Assembly (NCBI GenBank): GCA_003165595.1
Contig: PLWQ01000028.1
Location: forward strand, 181,144 to 245,143
DNA from: Fibrobacterota bacterium
Lineage (GTDB): Bacteria; Fibrobacterota; Chitinivibrionia; Chitinivibrionales; FEN-1185
Reading direction: 5' to 3'
DNA length: 64,000 nucleotides
Part shown: piece after piece, positions 19,167 to 27,106 of the stretch
How positions within the stretch are numbered: position 1 is the first letter of the stretch
How the letters are laid out: each line of letters opens with the position of its first letter
The notes under the pieces: generated by a model
The model's input: the letters and a program-made list of their open reading frames with translations, nothing else
What the model was told of the DNA's origin: nothing
Databases searched by the model: none
Translations under genes and position numbers: made by a program

Positions 19167-20516
19167 ATGGCAAAAGTTCTTGTGGTAGACGACGACGCCG
19201 GGCAACGCAACATCATGGTGAGCATTCTCGCTTCCCAGGGACATTCGCTCCTCGCCGCTCCCAACGTCGACGAAGCGCTGAGCCAGATATACGACAACCA
19301 GCCGCAGGTTGTGCTCACCGACCTCAAGATGCCCGGAAAAAGCGGCCTTGTCCTTGTAGAAGAGACGGCAAAACTGGCCGTGCGGCCGGAAATCGTGGTG
19401 ATCACCGCTTTCGGGTCGGTCGAAACCGCGGTCAAAGCAATCCGCGCTGGCGCCTACGATTATCTCAATAAGCCCCTCGAACGCGAGGAGCTTATCCTTG
19501 TTGTCCAGCGCGCTGCCGAAAAATTTCTCCTTCGTGAAGAAGGCGAACAGCTCCGCGCCGAGATAACCAAACAGCTCACCACCGGGTTGATCGCGGAATC
19601 GGCCGCCATGAAGAATATCCTTGAAATCGTAAAACGCGTCGCGGCCAGCGACTCAACGGTGCTCGTTCGCGGCGAGTCGGGCACGGGCAAGGAACGGATA
19701 GCGCGGCTCATTCACTACCAAAGCAACCGTGGAAGAAAACCCATGCAGAGCATCAACTGCGCGGCATTTCCCGAAACGTTGCTCGAATCTGAATTGTTCG
19801 GGTACGAAAAGGGCGCGTTTACCGGCGCCCAGAACAGGAGGATCGGACTCATTGAATCCGCGGGCGGAAGCACCCTTTTCCTCGACGAAGTGGCCGATAT
19901 GTCCCTTTCGACCCAGGCAAAACTGCTCCGCGTGCTGCAGGAAAGGGAAATACGGCGGGTGGGCGGCACCAAGAGCGTTCCGGTTGACATCCGCATTATT
20001 GCCGCGACAAACAAGAACCTCGAAGAAGCGATAAAGCAGGGAACCTTTCGCGACGACCTGTTCTATCGCCTCAATATCATTCCCATCATGTTGCCGCCTT
20101 TGCGCGATCGATCCGAGGACATCGAAGCGCTGGTCGGGTTTTTTATCAGCCGGTCGGGGCGGCCCAAGACCGTGGAGCCCGACGCCATGAAGCTCATCAG
20201 GGGATACGGCTGGCCCGGCAATGTGCGCGAACTCGAGGCCGTTATGGAGAGGATTACGGTATTGTCAAGCAGCGATGTGATCCGGGGCGAAGATCTTCCC
20301 GTCGAACTGCGTGTAGTCCACGTGACGGCGCCGTCATCTCCCGGGTACGATATCCCGGAAGACGGCCTGGTATTTGAGGAGTGGGAAAAGAGCATTCTCG
20401 CCCAAGCGCTTGCCCGATCCAAGGGCGTCATGGCCGATGCCGCGAAGCTGCTGGGCATGACCTATCGCACCTTCCAATACCGGGCCGAGAAATTCGGGCT
20501 CAAAGAGGGTCAATAG
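19167..20516 (+). CDS. NtrC-family sigma-54-dependent response regulator
   Basis: The 449-residue activator has a receiver domain (1-120, phosphoacceptor Asp52 in LTDLKMPG). The AAA+ domain (about 140-370) carries Walker A GESGTGKE, the sigma-54-contacting GAFTGA loop and the Walker B segment TLFLDEVADM. A C-terminal Fis-type helix-turn-helix contains AAKLLGMTYRTFQYRAEKFG. Such proteins oligomerise on phosphorylation and remodel RpoN holoenzyme. It is co-oriented with the kinase. The first downstream gene has a strong sigma-54 promoter at 20746, making that gene its likeliest target. Confidence 0.93.
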   Translation: MAKVLVVDDDAGQRNIMVSILASQGHSLLAAPNVDEALSQIYDNQPQVVLTDLKMPGKSGLVLVEETAKLAVRPEIVVITAFGSVETAVKAIRAGAYDYLNKPLEREELILVVQRAAEKFLLREEGEQLRAEITKQLTTGLIAESAAMKNILEIVKRVAASDSTVLVRGESGTGKERIARLIHYQSNRGRKPMQSINCAAFPETLLESELFGYEKGAFTGAQNRRIGLIESAGGSTLFLDEVADMSLSTQAKLLRVLQEREIRRVGGTKSVPVDIRIIAATNKNLEEAIKQGTFRDDLFYRLNIIPIMLPPLRDRSEDIEALVGFFISRSGRPKTVEPDAMKLIRGYGWPGNVRELEAVMERITVLSSSDVIRGEDLPVELRVVHVTAPSSPGYDIPEDGLVFEEWEKSILAQALARSKGVMADAAKLLGMTYRTFQYRAEKFGLKEGQ

Positions 20517-20745
20517 TTGCCGACGTTCTTCAGGTTTCCGCCGCAGCTTGGCATCATGCAAGGGCAAGACAAGAAAGACGCGTAGGATTGCTCGAACTTA
20601 CCTTTTGGTATATGACAGATACACCATTTCGTAAGTTATTCGCTTAACTGAACTTTCTCTTCTTTTACTGCCCCAACCTGATTCTGTTGATGTAATATGT
20701 TTAATTATAATGCGTTGTCGTTTTGTCACTATTGATAAAGAACAA

Positions 20746-20761
20746 TGGCAAGTCCTTTGCG
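20746..20761 (+). promoter_or_regulatory. Candidate sigma-54 (-24/-12) promoter
   Basis: TGGCAAGTCCTTTGCG matches TGGCACG-N4-TTGCW in 10 of 12 fixed positions, with correct GG and GC elements 12 bp apart. It lies 93 bp upstream of ATG 20854 and directly behind an NtrC-type activator gene. The predicted start point is near 20772, leaving a leader of about 80 nt. A loose inverted repeat TGGTAT/ATACACCA upstream (about 20607-20626) could be an activator site, but this is weak. Confidence 0.7.
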
Positions 20762-20853
20762 TTGAATAGCGTACGGTTCTTGAAATTCAAGCTTTTGTTT
20801 TTATCAAACCCCATATCAATCAACATCTCAACCGTCTCACAAAGGAGTGCCGC

Positions 20854-21285
20854 ATGAAGTTCGCAAAGATTCTCGTTGCCGTTCTCGCCTGCTCGAGCCT
20901 TCTCCTTGCCCAAGAAGCTGCTGCTCCCAAAGCGGAAAAAGCTGCAAAAGGCGAAAAGAAAGCCGCTTCCAGCACGATCAAGGGAACGTTTGTTTCCGCT
21001 GATGCAGTTGCCAACACGATCATCGTAAAAGTTGGAAAGAAAGACGACACTCTGGCCGTTGATGCCAGCGCCAAGATAATGAGCGGAAAAGACGCCATCG
21101 CGCTCGGCGACATCAAGGCCGATTCAAAAGTGACCGTTACCTGCAAAATGGTTGATGGCAAGAAAGTTGCCGACAAGATCGCCGTTGCTGCCGCTGCAGC
21201 GCCCAAAGCCGAAAAAGCGAAGAAAGCGGAGAAGAAAGATGCCGCAGCTCCCGCAGCTGAGCCGGCCGCTGCTCCTGCCAAGTAA
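20854..21285 (+). CDS. Small exported Ala/Lys-rich protein with OB-like core
   Basis: AAAGGAG precedes the ATG. The 143-residue product has a signal peptide (1-19, ending LLLAQ). Lys/Ala-rich low-complexity arms (20-42 and 110-143) flank a compact beta-rich core (43-108: TIKGTFVSADAVANTIIVKV, DTLAVDASAKIM, KVTVTCKMVDGKKVADKI). That core resembles DUF5666-type small beta-barrels. It sits behind a sigma-54-type promoter and the NtrB/NtrC-like pair and ends in a strong terminator, so it is a single-gene transcript. The cationic arms could bind polyanions or envelope surfaces; that is inference. Confidence 0.7.
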   Translation: MKFAKILVAVLACSSLLLAQEAAAPKAEKAAKGEKKAASSTIKGTFVSADAVANTIIVKVGKKDDTLAVDASAKIMSGKDAIALGDIKADSKVTVTCKMVDGKKVADKIAVAAAAAPKAEKAKKAEKKDAAAPAAEPAAAPAK

Positions 21286-21330
21286 ATTTTCTTCAGTGTA
21301 AATTTTTCGACAATGGGGTTTGTGTTGATG

Positions 21331-21366
21331 CCGCCCCGGGTTACCCCGGGGCGGTTTCTTTTTTTT
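21331..21366 (+). terminator. Strong rho-independent terminator
   Basis: The inverted repeat CCGCCCCGGG / CCCGGGGCGG (21331-21354) with a TTA-type loop is followed by TTTC and eight T residues. It ends the 20854 gene and touches the stop codon of the convergent nickel transporter ATPase gene, so it probably works for one or both strands. Confidence 0.85.
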
Positions 21367-22202
21367 CATCTGAATCCGCTGATATCGCGATGGTGCGGGT
21401 GTTCGTGGCCATGCTCATGCAGGTGCGCGTGCGCGACGCCAAGGTGCCTGTGCACGTGAATGTGCACGAGATTGTTCTGCTGCAGAAATTCCGTATCGGC
21501 CAGAATCTCCTCGGCGGTCCCGCTGCGTATCACGTTCTTGTTGCCGCCGAACACATGGACCACATCCGCGATTTCTTCCACAATGTGTAAATCGTGAGTC
21601 GCCATGACCACGGTCTTTCCGTTCTTATGCGCCTGATCGATGACGTCGATGATGTCGCGCATTGTCTGCGGGTCGAGACCGGCAGTAGGTTCATCCAGCA
21701 GGAGGACCTCGGGTTCCATGATGAGCACCGAGGCGATGGCCGCCTTCTTTTTTTCTCCCAGGGAAAGCTGGTGCGGCGACCGGTCGAGCAGGTGTGAGAT
21801 CCTTATTCTGTTCGCCAGTGCTTCAAGTCTGCGCCGGATTTCTGCATGATCGACACCAAGCTGCAGTGGCCCGAATACGATGTCTTCTCTGACCGTGGGG
21901 CAGAACAATTGCACGTCGGGATTTTGAAACACAAACCCGACGCGGGAACGGAAATCGCGCTGCCTGCCTGCGTCTCGCATTGTTTTCTCGGTGAGTTGGT
22001 TTCCCCAGGCAGACACGATGCCGCTATTCGCGAATATCAATGCGTCGAGCAGGGTAAGCATGGTTGATTTTCCCGTGCCGTTGGCGCCGATGATTGCCGC
22101 CCGCTCGCCCTGGTTGAAGTCAAGCGTGAGGTTTTCGAGCGCAGGTATGCCGCCCGGATACGAATAGGAAACGTCTTTCAGCGAAAAAACAGATTGAGCC
22201 AT
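21366..22202 (-). CDS. nikO: Nickel/cobalt ECF transporter ATPase, CbiO/NikO type, His-rich tail
   Basis: This ATP-binding subunit powers an energy-coupling-factor transporter. The start ATG 22202 (MAQSVFSLKDVSYSY) is set by homology; it overlaps the preceding nikQ by 25 bp. Walker A is GANGTGKS, the Q-loop is VFQNPDVQLF, the signature is LSLGEKK, and Walker B is VLLLDEPTAGLD followed by switch THDLH. The last 40 residues hold many histidines (HIHVHRH, HAHLHEHGHEHPHH), which is unusual for this subunit and fits metal sensing or buffering. It is the last gene of nikMNQO and ends against a strong terminator. Confidence 0.9.
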   Translation of the reverse strand: MAQSVFSLKDVSYSYPGGIPALENLTLDFNQGERAAIIGANGTGKSTMLTLLDALIFANSGIVSAWGNQLTEKTMRDAGRQRDFRSRVGFVFQNPDVQLFCPTVREDIVFGPLQLGVDHAEIRRRLEALANRIRISHLLDRSPHQLSLGEKKKAAIASVLIMEPEVLLLDEPTAGLDPQTMRDIIDVIDQAHKNGKTVVMATHDLHIVEEIADVVHVFGGNKNVIRSGTAEEILADTEFLQQNNLVHIHVHRHLGVAHAHLHEHGHEHPHHRDISGFR

Positions 22203-23026
22203 AGGGTTCCGATCAGCGCCATCAGCGCAGCGAGGAGGATAACAACGTCGGGGACGCGTGCATGGAATTCGTCGAGCACGAACGCCTCTCCCGAAAAGCC
22301 ACGGGCGACCATTGCGTCGTACACCTGTGAATGAAGACGGTACGAGCGAAGCCACAGGCCTGCCATGTTTGCGGTGACTATCTTTCGGCCGTCCCTGGTG
22401 GATGCCACGAATCCAACGCGGCTCTTGATCGCAATGAGCATTTTCTGGATTATGTCAAGAAACAGGAAAATATACCTGTAGGTCATGCCCATGGTCATCA
22501 CAAACAGCTGCGGAACCCGGAAGACCCGCAGGGTCTTGAGCAGCACGTGCTGGCGCGTGGTGAGTACCAGCAGCACGGCAAAGGAAACCGAATCGAGCAC
22601 GCGCATGAAAAAGACGATTGCGGAATCCACGCCTTGACGTGTGATGGTGAGATTCCAGAGCAGGACCTTGAATGACGCGAGCGGTTCGCCCGGCGTCACG
22701 CCGCTGAAAATTGCCGGAACCACGATGAAAAGCGAAAAGACCGGGACAAACAGCAGCGTACGCTTCAGAAAAAAGAACAGACCGATCGCAGAAAGAAGGG
22801 CCATGCACAGCACTGCAGCGTACAGCACGGACAATTCGGCAAGATTTCTCGACATGAGGACCGCGATGAGCAGCGCAGCAGCGCTCAGGCATTTGAATCG
22901 GGGATCGCGGTGCTGCAGGAAGCCGTTTCTCGCGGCAACGTTCTCAACGGAAACGGTTTCCTGCAGCAGGGAGACCGCGCCTTGGATGGTGCGTTCCAGA
23001 AACCCGCCGCTTGTTTTGCCGCTCAT
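22178..23026 (-). CDS. nikQ: Nickel/cobalt ECF transporter transmembrane (T) subunit
   Basis: The 282-residue CbiQ/NikQ family protein couples the ATPase to the substrate-binding subunit. The start ATG 23026 overlaps the upstream stop as ATGA. It has about five to six membrane helices. A conserved late segment, LRSYRLHSQVYDAMVARGFSG, contains the A-R-G motif that contacts the ATPase. HRDPRFKCLSAAALL near the N-terminus also fits the family. The operon order M-N-Q-O is complete. Confidence 0.9.
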   Translation of the reverse strand: MSGKTSGGFLERTIQGAVSLLQETVSVENVAARNGFLQHRDPRFKCLSAAALLIAVLMSRNLAELSVLYAAVLCMALLSAIGLFFFLKRTLLFVPVFSLFIVVPAIFSGVTPGEPLASFKVLLWNLTITRQGVDSAIVFFMRVLDSVSFAVLLVLTTRQHVLLKTLRVFRVPQLFVMTMGMTYRYIFLFLDIIQKMLIAIKSRVGFVASTRDGRKIVTANMAGLWLRSYRLHSQVYDAMVARGFSGEAFVLDEFHARVPDVVILLAALMALIGTLWLNLFFR

Positions 23027-23364
23027 CGCCTGCTTTCCTTCTTGGAAAGCAACCTGCCCAGCAGTAACGCCAGGCCCACGCATAAAGCAATGCCCAATAC
23101 CGCGGAAACGACATAGGCAAGACTCAGATGCCCGAGTCCAAGGTTTTCCCAACCCTTGAAGGAATAATCCCGAAACGGTGCGTTCCACAGCGATCCGAGT
23201 TTCCTCAGTCCATGCGGTACGTACCCAACCAACCCATGCATTTCCTCCGCTCCCCACTCACCCCAGGCAGATCCGGCCTTGAACTTTTTCGGCAAGTAAA
23301 GTCCGATCGGCGTGAGGATTGCCAATACACCAAGCCCGATCCATAATTTCGTGGTCGTTTTCAT
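23023..23364 (-). CDS. nikN: PDGLE/NikN-type accessory subunit of the nickel transporter
   Basis: The 113-residue protein has two membrane helices (about 7-24 and 80-106) around a periplasmic segment (GEWGAEEMHGLVGYVPHGLRK). Position, size and topology match NikN/CbiN-like PDGLE proteins that stabilise the metal-binding M subunit. It overlaps nikM by 4 bp and nikQ by 4 bp, which indicates translational coupling. Confidence 0.75.
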   Translation of the reverse strand: MKTTTKLWIGLGVLAILTPIGLYLPKKFKAGSAWGEWGAEEMHGLVGYVPHGLRKLGSLWNAPFRDYSFKGWENLGLGHLSLAYVVSAVLGIALCVGLALLLGRLLSKKESRR

Positions 23365-24047
23365 GATGCTGCCTCCCTGTTATGACCGAGCAGGGTCGGG
23401 TCCTGAACCTGGAGGAATTTAACAACCAGCGACGTAACGGCGAGTTCTACAAACCCGAACAACAGATGCCCGCCTACCATAGAAACAACGGCCACTTTGA
23501 TTCCATACGGACAGTACAGGGCCTGTCCTGAGGCAGTATGATGCAACAGCGGCTGTATTCCGAATTCCAGTCCCGCGCAGACCGACGCAATTACGAGGCC
23601 CGCATAGCCGGCAATGCCTGCGGCAACCACCCTCCGGAACGATTTTACCGGACTGTTCCCGCTTATCAATCTATACACGAAATACCCCGTAACCGGCAGG
23701 ACAAACGCCATGTTGAAGCAGTTCGCGCCGAGCGCGGTGATGCCGCCGTCACCGAACAGCAAAGCCTGAATGACGAGCGCGACACTCACCGCGATGCAGG
23801 CGGCCCAGGGACCCAGCAGTATGGCAACCAGAACTGCGCCTACGGCATGACCGGTGGTTCCTCCGGGTATGGGTACGTTGAACATCATGATGACAAAAGA
23901 GAAAGCCGCTCCGATGGCGAGCAGCGGCACCTGCCGGGCAGCCAGCGTTTTTTTCACCCGGCGCGAAGCGATGATCCAGGCCGGGACCATGGCGGCATAG
24001 GCAACGCCGCAAGTGATGGGACCGAGATAGCCGTCGGGAATGTGCAT
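23361..24047 (-). CDS. nikM: Nickel/cobalt ECF transporter substrate-binding subunit CbiM/NikM
   Basis: This S-component binds Ni(II) or Co(II) through its N-terminal Met1-His2 and His residues in the membrane. The product begins MHIPDGYLGP, the diagnostic start, and has seven predicted helices. GGTTGHAVGAVL supplies the conserved His, and LGANCFNMAF is also typical. First gene of nikMNQO; the promoter region upstream (24048-24160) contains two palindromes that fit NikR operators, shared with the divergent TonB receptor gene. NikR itself is encoded at 51496-51912, which favours nickel over cobalt. Confidence 0.92.
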   Translation of the reverse strand: MHIPDGYLGPITCGVAYAAMVPAWIIASRRVKKTLAARQVPLLAIGAAFSFVIMMFNVPIPGGTTGHAVGAVLVAILLGPWAACIAVSVALVIQALLFGDGGITALGANCFNMAFVLPVTGYFVYRLISGNSPVKSFRRVVAAGIAGYAGLVIASVCAGLEFGIQPLLHHTASGQALYCPYGIKVAVVSMVGGHLLFGFVELAVTSLVVKFLQVQDPTLLGHNREAAS

Positions 24048-24083
24048 GGGAATCTCCCTGCAAGAAAAATAATGGATGGGTTA

Positions 24084-24112
24084 GGTAGCATGAAAAAAAA
24101 GTTCATGCTACC
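24084..24112. promoter_or_regulatory. Perfect palindromic operator, probable NikR box 1
   Basis: GGTAGCATGAA (24084-24094) and TTCATGCTACC (24102-24112) form a perfect 11-bp inverted repeat with a 7-bp spacer. It lies between divergent nikM and a TonB receptor gene. Total span and half-site spacing resemble known NikR operators (for example GTATGA-N16-TCATAC), with a different half-site sequence. NikR assignment is inference from context. Confidence 0.7.
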
Positions 24113-24116
24113 ATTC

Positions 24117-24143
24117 GTGGCACAAAATATATATTCATGCTAC
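24117..24143. promoter_or_regulatory. Second, degenerate operator, probable NikR box 2
   Basis: GTGGCACAAA (24117-24126) and TTCATGCTAC (24134-24143) repeat the box 1 design with the same 7-bp spacer. The left arm has three mismatches. Centre-to-centre distance from box 1 is 32 bp, about three helical turns, so two repressor tetramers could bind on one face of the DNA. Confidence 0.6.
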
Positions 24144-24261
24144 TGCGCTACAGCGTTTTTTGCTTGTTTTGGTTGGCGCGATGAGTGGCGGGGCGCCAAA
24201 AAAGGTCCCGGCTTGCTATGAGGCGATCCAAGGTCCACCATCCCACAGAAAGGGGACGACG

Positions 24262-26484
24262 ATGAGGAAGGTTTCTTGTTTGGCGCGTTTTGGGAACAAC
24301 AGAGCGGAGTTCTTATTTTCGCAAGCAAATCGTTTGATCCTCGCGGTATTGTTTCTTACGGCCGTATCCCGGGCCGAGGTTCCTCATCCCAATGAGATTC
24401 CGATTCCGGTGGAAAGCGATTCGGCAGTCGCGGTTGTGAAGGACAGTGCCAATGCATCAAACGATTCGTCCCAGACGGCCAAGCCCGCGAAAACAAATTC
24501 CGGAATAACGGAGCTTACGCCGATAAACGTGATCGGGCATTATCAGAACAAAACCGGAACCACCAGCGCAGCCAGCAGCGGTACCTACACCAGTCAACTA
24601 CTGGAAGATCGTCCAATCCTGCGGCCCGGCGAAGTGGAAGAGGTTGTTCCGGGTCTTATTGTAACGCAGCACAGCGGCGCGGGAAAGGCAAATCAATTCC
24701 TGTTGCGCGGCTTCAACCTTGACCATGGGACCGACTTCGCGACTTCCGTCGACGGCGTGCCAGTAAATCTGCCCACGCAAGGCCACGGACAAGGCTATGA
24801 CGACCTTAACTTTGTAATCCCCGAGCTCATCGACCATGCCGACTATTTCAAAGGGACATACAATGCGGCAGAGGGAGATTTCTCTTCCGCGGGAGCCATC
24901 AACATATTCTATGACAAACAGCTTGCCCATCCTTTTGTAACGGCAACGCTCGGCTCATATAGCTACTACCGTTCCCTTGGCGCCGCGTCCACCGATCTGG
25001 CCGGCGGGAAACTGCTTCTCGGGCTTGAAGCCATGCATCAGGACGGACCGTTTGTTGTTCCCCAGGATTATAACAAGTACAACGGAATGTTGCGGTGGTC
25101 CCGACAGCTCGGGGAGGGAACTTTTGATGTAGAAGCTATGTATTATTCGGGTGAGTGGAACGCCACCAACCATATCCCCCAGCGGGCCGCGACAGAGGGC
25201 CTCATCAGCATCTGGGGCACCGAGGATTCCAGCGACGGCGGAACGTCTCACCGCTACAGCCTGTCAACTTCCTGGAAAGGACAGCTTGGAGGCGGCGTGC
25301 TTTCGGCTAACGCATACATTGTGCAGTACGCCATGAATCTTTTCTCGAATTTCACCTACTTTCTGGACGACACGGTGAACGGGGATCAGATGAACCAGAA
25401 AGACAGCCGGTGGTTCTTCGGATCATCGGACAACTGGCAGCGGGAATTCTCGTTGCTGGGTTTCCAGGAAAAGGCACGGATTGGTGTTGACGCGCGTTGC
25501 GACCTGATTGATCCGGTAGGACTGTTGCACACCGATCACCGGCGAGTACTGGAATCCTGGGGTGTGGACAGCGTTGTCGAAACGAAAATTGAACCGTGGA
25601 TCGATCTGGACAACCGGCTCACGCCGTGGATGAAAGTTATGCTCGGGCTGAGAGGTGTATATCTTAATGCCGATGTGCGTTCGGACTACACGGTAAACTC
25701 CGGGAGTGCCGAAGCGAGCATGCTTCTCCCAAAGGTAACGGTTGTTTTGGGACCGTGGGCCAAAACCGAGTTCTATGCCAATTACGGTGACGGGTATCAC
25801 TCAAACGACGTCCGCGGCGCCACTGCAACCATAAATGATAAGTCGGGAGATTCCGTTGACAAAGTAACGCTACTTGTACGGTCGCGCGGGTTTGAAATCG
25901 GCGGACGCAACGACGCCGTTCCCGGCCTGCAAAGTTCACTTGCGCTATGGCTTTTGGATTTCAACTCGGAGCTGGTATGGGACGCAGACGAAGGAACCAC
26001 CGACGCTTCGGCGCCATCCCGCCGCATGGGTGTTGAATGGAGCGAACGCTGGCAACCGCTGCCATGGCTGCTTTTCGACCTTGACGTAGCATATTCTCAG
26101 GCTCGATTCATTAACCCGGACACTAACGGACAGTATGTGCCGGAGGCAATTGAGTCGATGATGTCGGCCGGCGCATCCATTCACAGGCTCGGACCGTGGT
26201 CGGCTAGCCTTTTTGTGCGCTACGTTGGACCTCGGGCGCTTGTTCAGGACAACAGCGAACGGTCTGCCGCTTCAACGCTGTTTAACGGCCAGGTCGCCTA
26301 CGACTTCAATCGCAACATGCGGCTCACCCTAGACGTCCTCAATATCTTTAACGCACAAGTCAATGATATGGAATATTATTACACGACCCGTCTTAAGGGA
26401 GAGCCTGCCGCGGGCGTCAGTGACTTTGAAATTCACCCCTCCGAGCCGACGAGCTTTCGGCTGAGCCTGACGGTCAAGTTTTGA
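24262..26484 (+). CDS. TonB-dependent outer-membrane receptor, probably for a nickel complex
   Basis: ATG 24262 follows GAAAGGGG and gives a signal peptide. The 740-residue protein has a plug domain (about 110-230: PGLIVTQHSGAGKANQFLLR, then GFNLDHGTDFATSVDGVPVN and GTYNAAEGDFSSAGAINI), followed by a beta-barrel ending in SLTVKF. Such receptors import metal chelates across the outer membrane using TonB energy. The gene diverges from nikMNQO around shared operator palindromes, so a nickel substrate is inferred. A Ton motor is encoded nearby (29.4-34.3 kb). Confidence 0.88.
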   Translation: MRKVSCLARFGNNRAEFLFSQANRLILAVLFLTAVSRAEVPHPNEIPIPVESDSAVAVVKDSANASNDSSQTAKPAKTNSGITELTPINVIGHYQNKTGTTSAASSGTYTSQLLEDRPILRPGEVEEVVPGLIVTQHSGAGKANQFLLRGFNLDHGTDFATSVDGVPVNLPTQGHGQGYDDLNFVIPELIDHADYFKGTYNAAEGDFSSAGAINIFYDKQLAHPFVTATLGSYSYYRSLGAASTDLAGGKLLLGLEAMHQDGPFVVPQDYNKYNGMLRWSRQLGEGTFDVEAMYYSGEWNATNHIPQRAATEGLISIWGTEDSSDGGTSHRYSLSTSWKGQLGGGVLSANAYIVQYAMNLFSNFTYFLDDTVNGDQMNQKDSRWFFGSSDNWQREFSLLGFQEKARIGVDARCDLIDPVGLLHTDHRRVLESWGVDSVVETKIEPWIDLDNRLTPWMKVMLGLRGVYLNADVRSDYTVNSGSAEASMLLPKVTVVLGPWAKTEFYANYGDGYHSNDVRGATATINDKSGDSVDKVTLLVRSRGFEIGGRNDAVPGLQSSLALWLLDFNSELVWDADEGTTDASAPSRRMGVEWSERWQPLPWLLFDLDVAYSQARFINPDTNGQYVPEAIESMMSAGASIHRLGPWSASLFVRYVGPRALVQDNSERSAASTLFNGQVAYDFNRNMRLTLDVLNIFNAQVNDMEYYYTTRLKGEPAAGVSDFEIHPSEPTSFRLSLTVKF

Positions 26485-26515
26485 TAGGAATTGCTAGGAC
26501 TTGCAGCGCCCGCAG

Positions 26516-26547
26516 GCGCCGTAAGGTTGATTTTTTTGCTCTTTGAA
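26516..26547 (+). terminator. Probable terminator after the nickel receptor gene
   Basis: Stem GCGCC (26516-26520) / GGCGC (26525-26529) with loop CGCA, then an A/T-rich stretch ending in seven T residues. The T run is 11 bp after the stem, so efficiency is uncertain. Confidence 0.45.
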
Positions 26548-26623
26548 ATATTCGGAGTGGTGACCGGCCTGGAAAAAGATCGTCAATAACTGCTTTTCCA
26601 ATACGTATATTCGTTAAGTTATC

Positions 26624-26923
26624 ATGCGCAACAAATCGATTTCCATAATTCAATCTTTACAGGAAAATCTTTTTTTAAAGATCTTCCTGTCGATGTATGT
26701 CTGCCTCTTTTTTGGCGTTGCCCTACCTACCCACCACCATAGTGACGGTGCGGACCATGACGACTGCGCGTTTTGCACCATGCAGAACCACGCCCCTGTG
26801 GTTGGCGCGGTTTTTTCTCTTCCAACGGTCACCGATGCCATCGTTGAATTGCCTTGCCAAATAGCGCAATCTTGCATTCCCGGCATTTTTTCCTCTTTTG
26901 ACAGCCGCGCACCTCCCGCTTAG
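26624..26923 (+). CDS. Small exported His/Cys-rich metal-associated protein (HHHSDG family)
   Basis: The 99-residue product has a hydrophobic signal segment (about 18-34, KIFLSMYVCLFFGVALP) immediately followed by THHHSDGADHDDCAFC. A later QSCIPGI and RAPP end it. A homologue with the same plan (PAHHHSDGQEHGDCSLC, QSCTPAI, RGPP) is encoded at 48477. DUF2946-type small proteins share the H...C..C idea, but I cannot assign the family firmly. Both copies lie just upstream of an outer-membrane metal-uptake gene, so metal binding in the periplasm, or sensing during export, is plausible. Confidence 0.6.
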   Translation: MRNKSISIIQSLQENLFLKIFLSMYVCLFFGVALPTHHHSDGADHDDCAFCTMQNHAPVVGAVFSLPTVTDAIVELPCQIAQSCIPGIFSSFDSRAPPA

Positions 26924-26965
26924 ATCTTGGTTTCTCAAAACGCTTCGTTTTTACTTGCTGACCAG

Positions 26966-27103
26966 CCGGGAGACAAATAAGGTACTCCACGTCTAAATTA
27001 TTTAGGCAAAATGCATTCATAATTCAGACGGAGTATCTAAACAAATAGTCCGAACCCTCCCGGGCTTTCTGTGGCAATTTGTTTAACCATGCGACTCGGG
27101 AGG
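26966..27103 (+). promoter_or_regulatory. Structured leader that can mask the ribosome-binding site of the next receptor gene
   Basis: A long hairpin pairs 26980-27001 with 27019-27038 (AGGTACTCC.. with GGAGTATCT, AAATTAT with ATAATT; about 18 of 20 positions). It is nested inside CCGGGAG (26966-26972) / CTCCCGG (27057-27063). The same CCTCCCG (27056-27062) also complements CGGGAGG (27097-27103), the Shine-Dalgarno of the receptor at 27107. The two pairings exclude each other, the design of a translational switch. No known riboswitch consensus was recognised. Confidence 0.45.
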
Positions 27104-27106
27104 CAC

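Noticed and set aside
24048-24160. Cobalamin riboswitch upstream of the cobalt/nickel transporter genes
   Set aside because: No conserved cobalamin-box sequence is present; the palindromes fit a protein operator instead.
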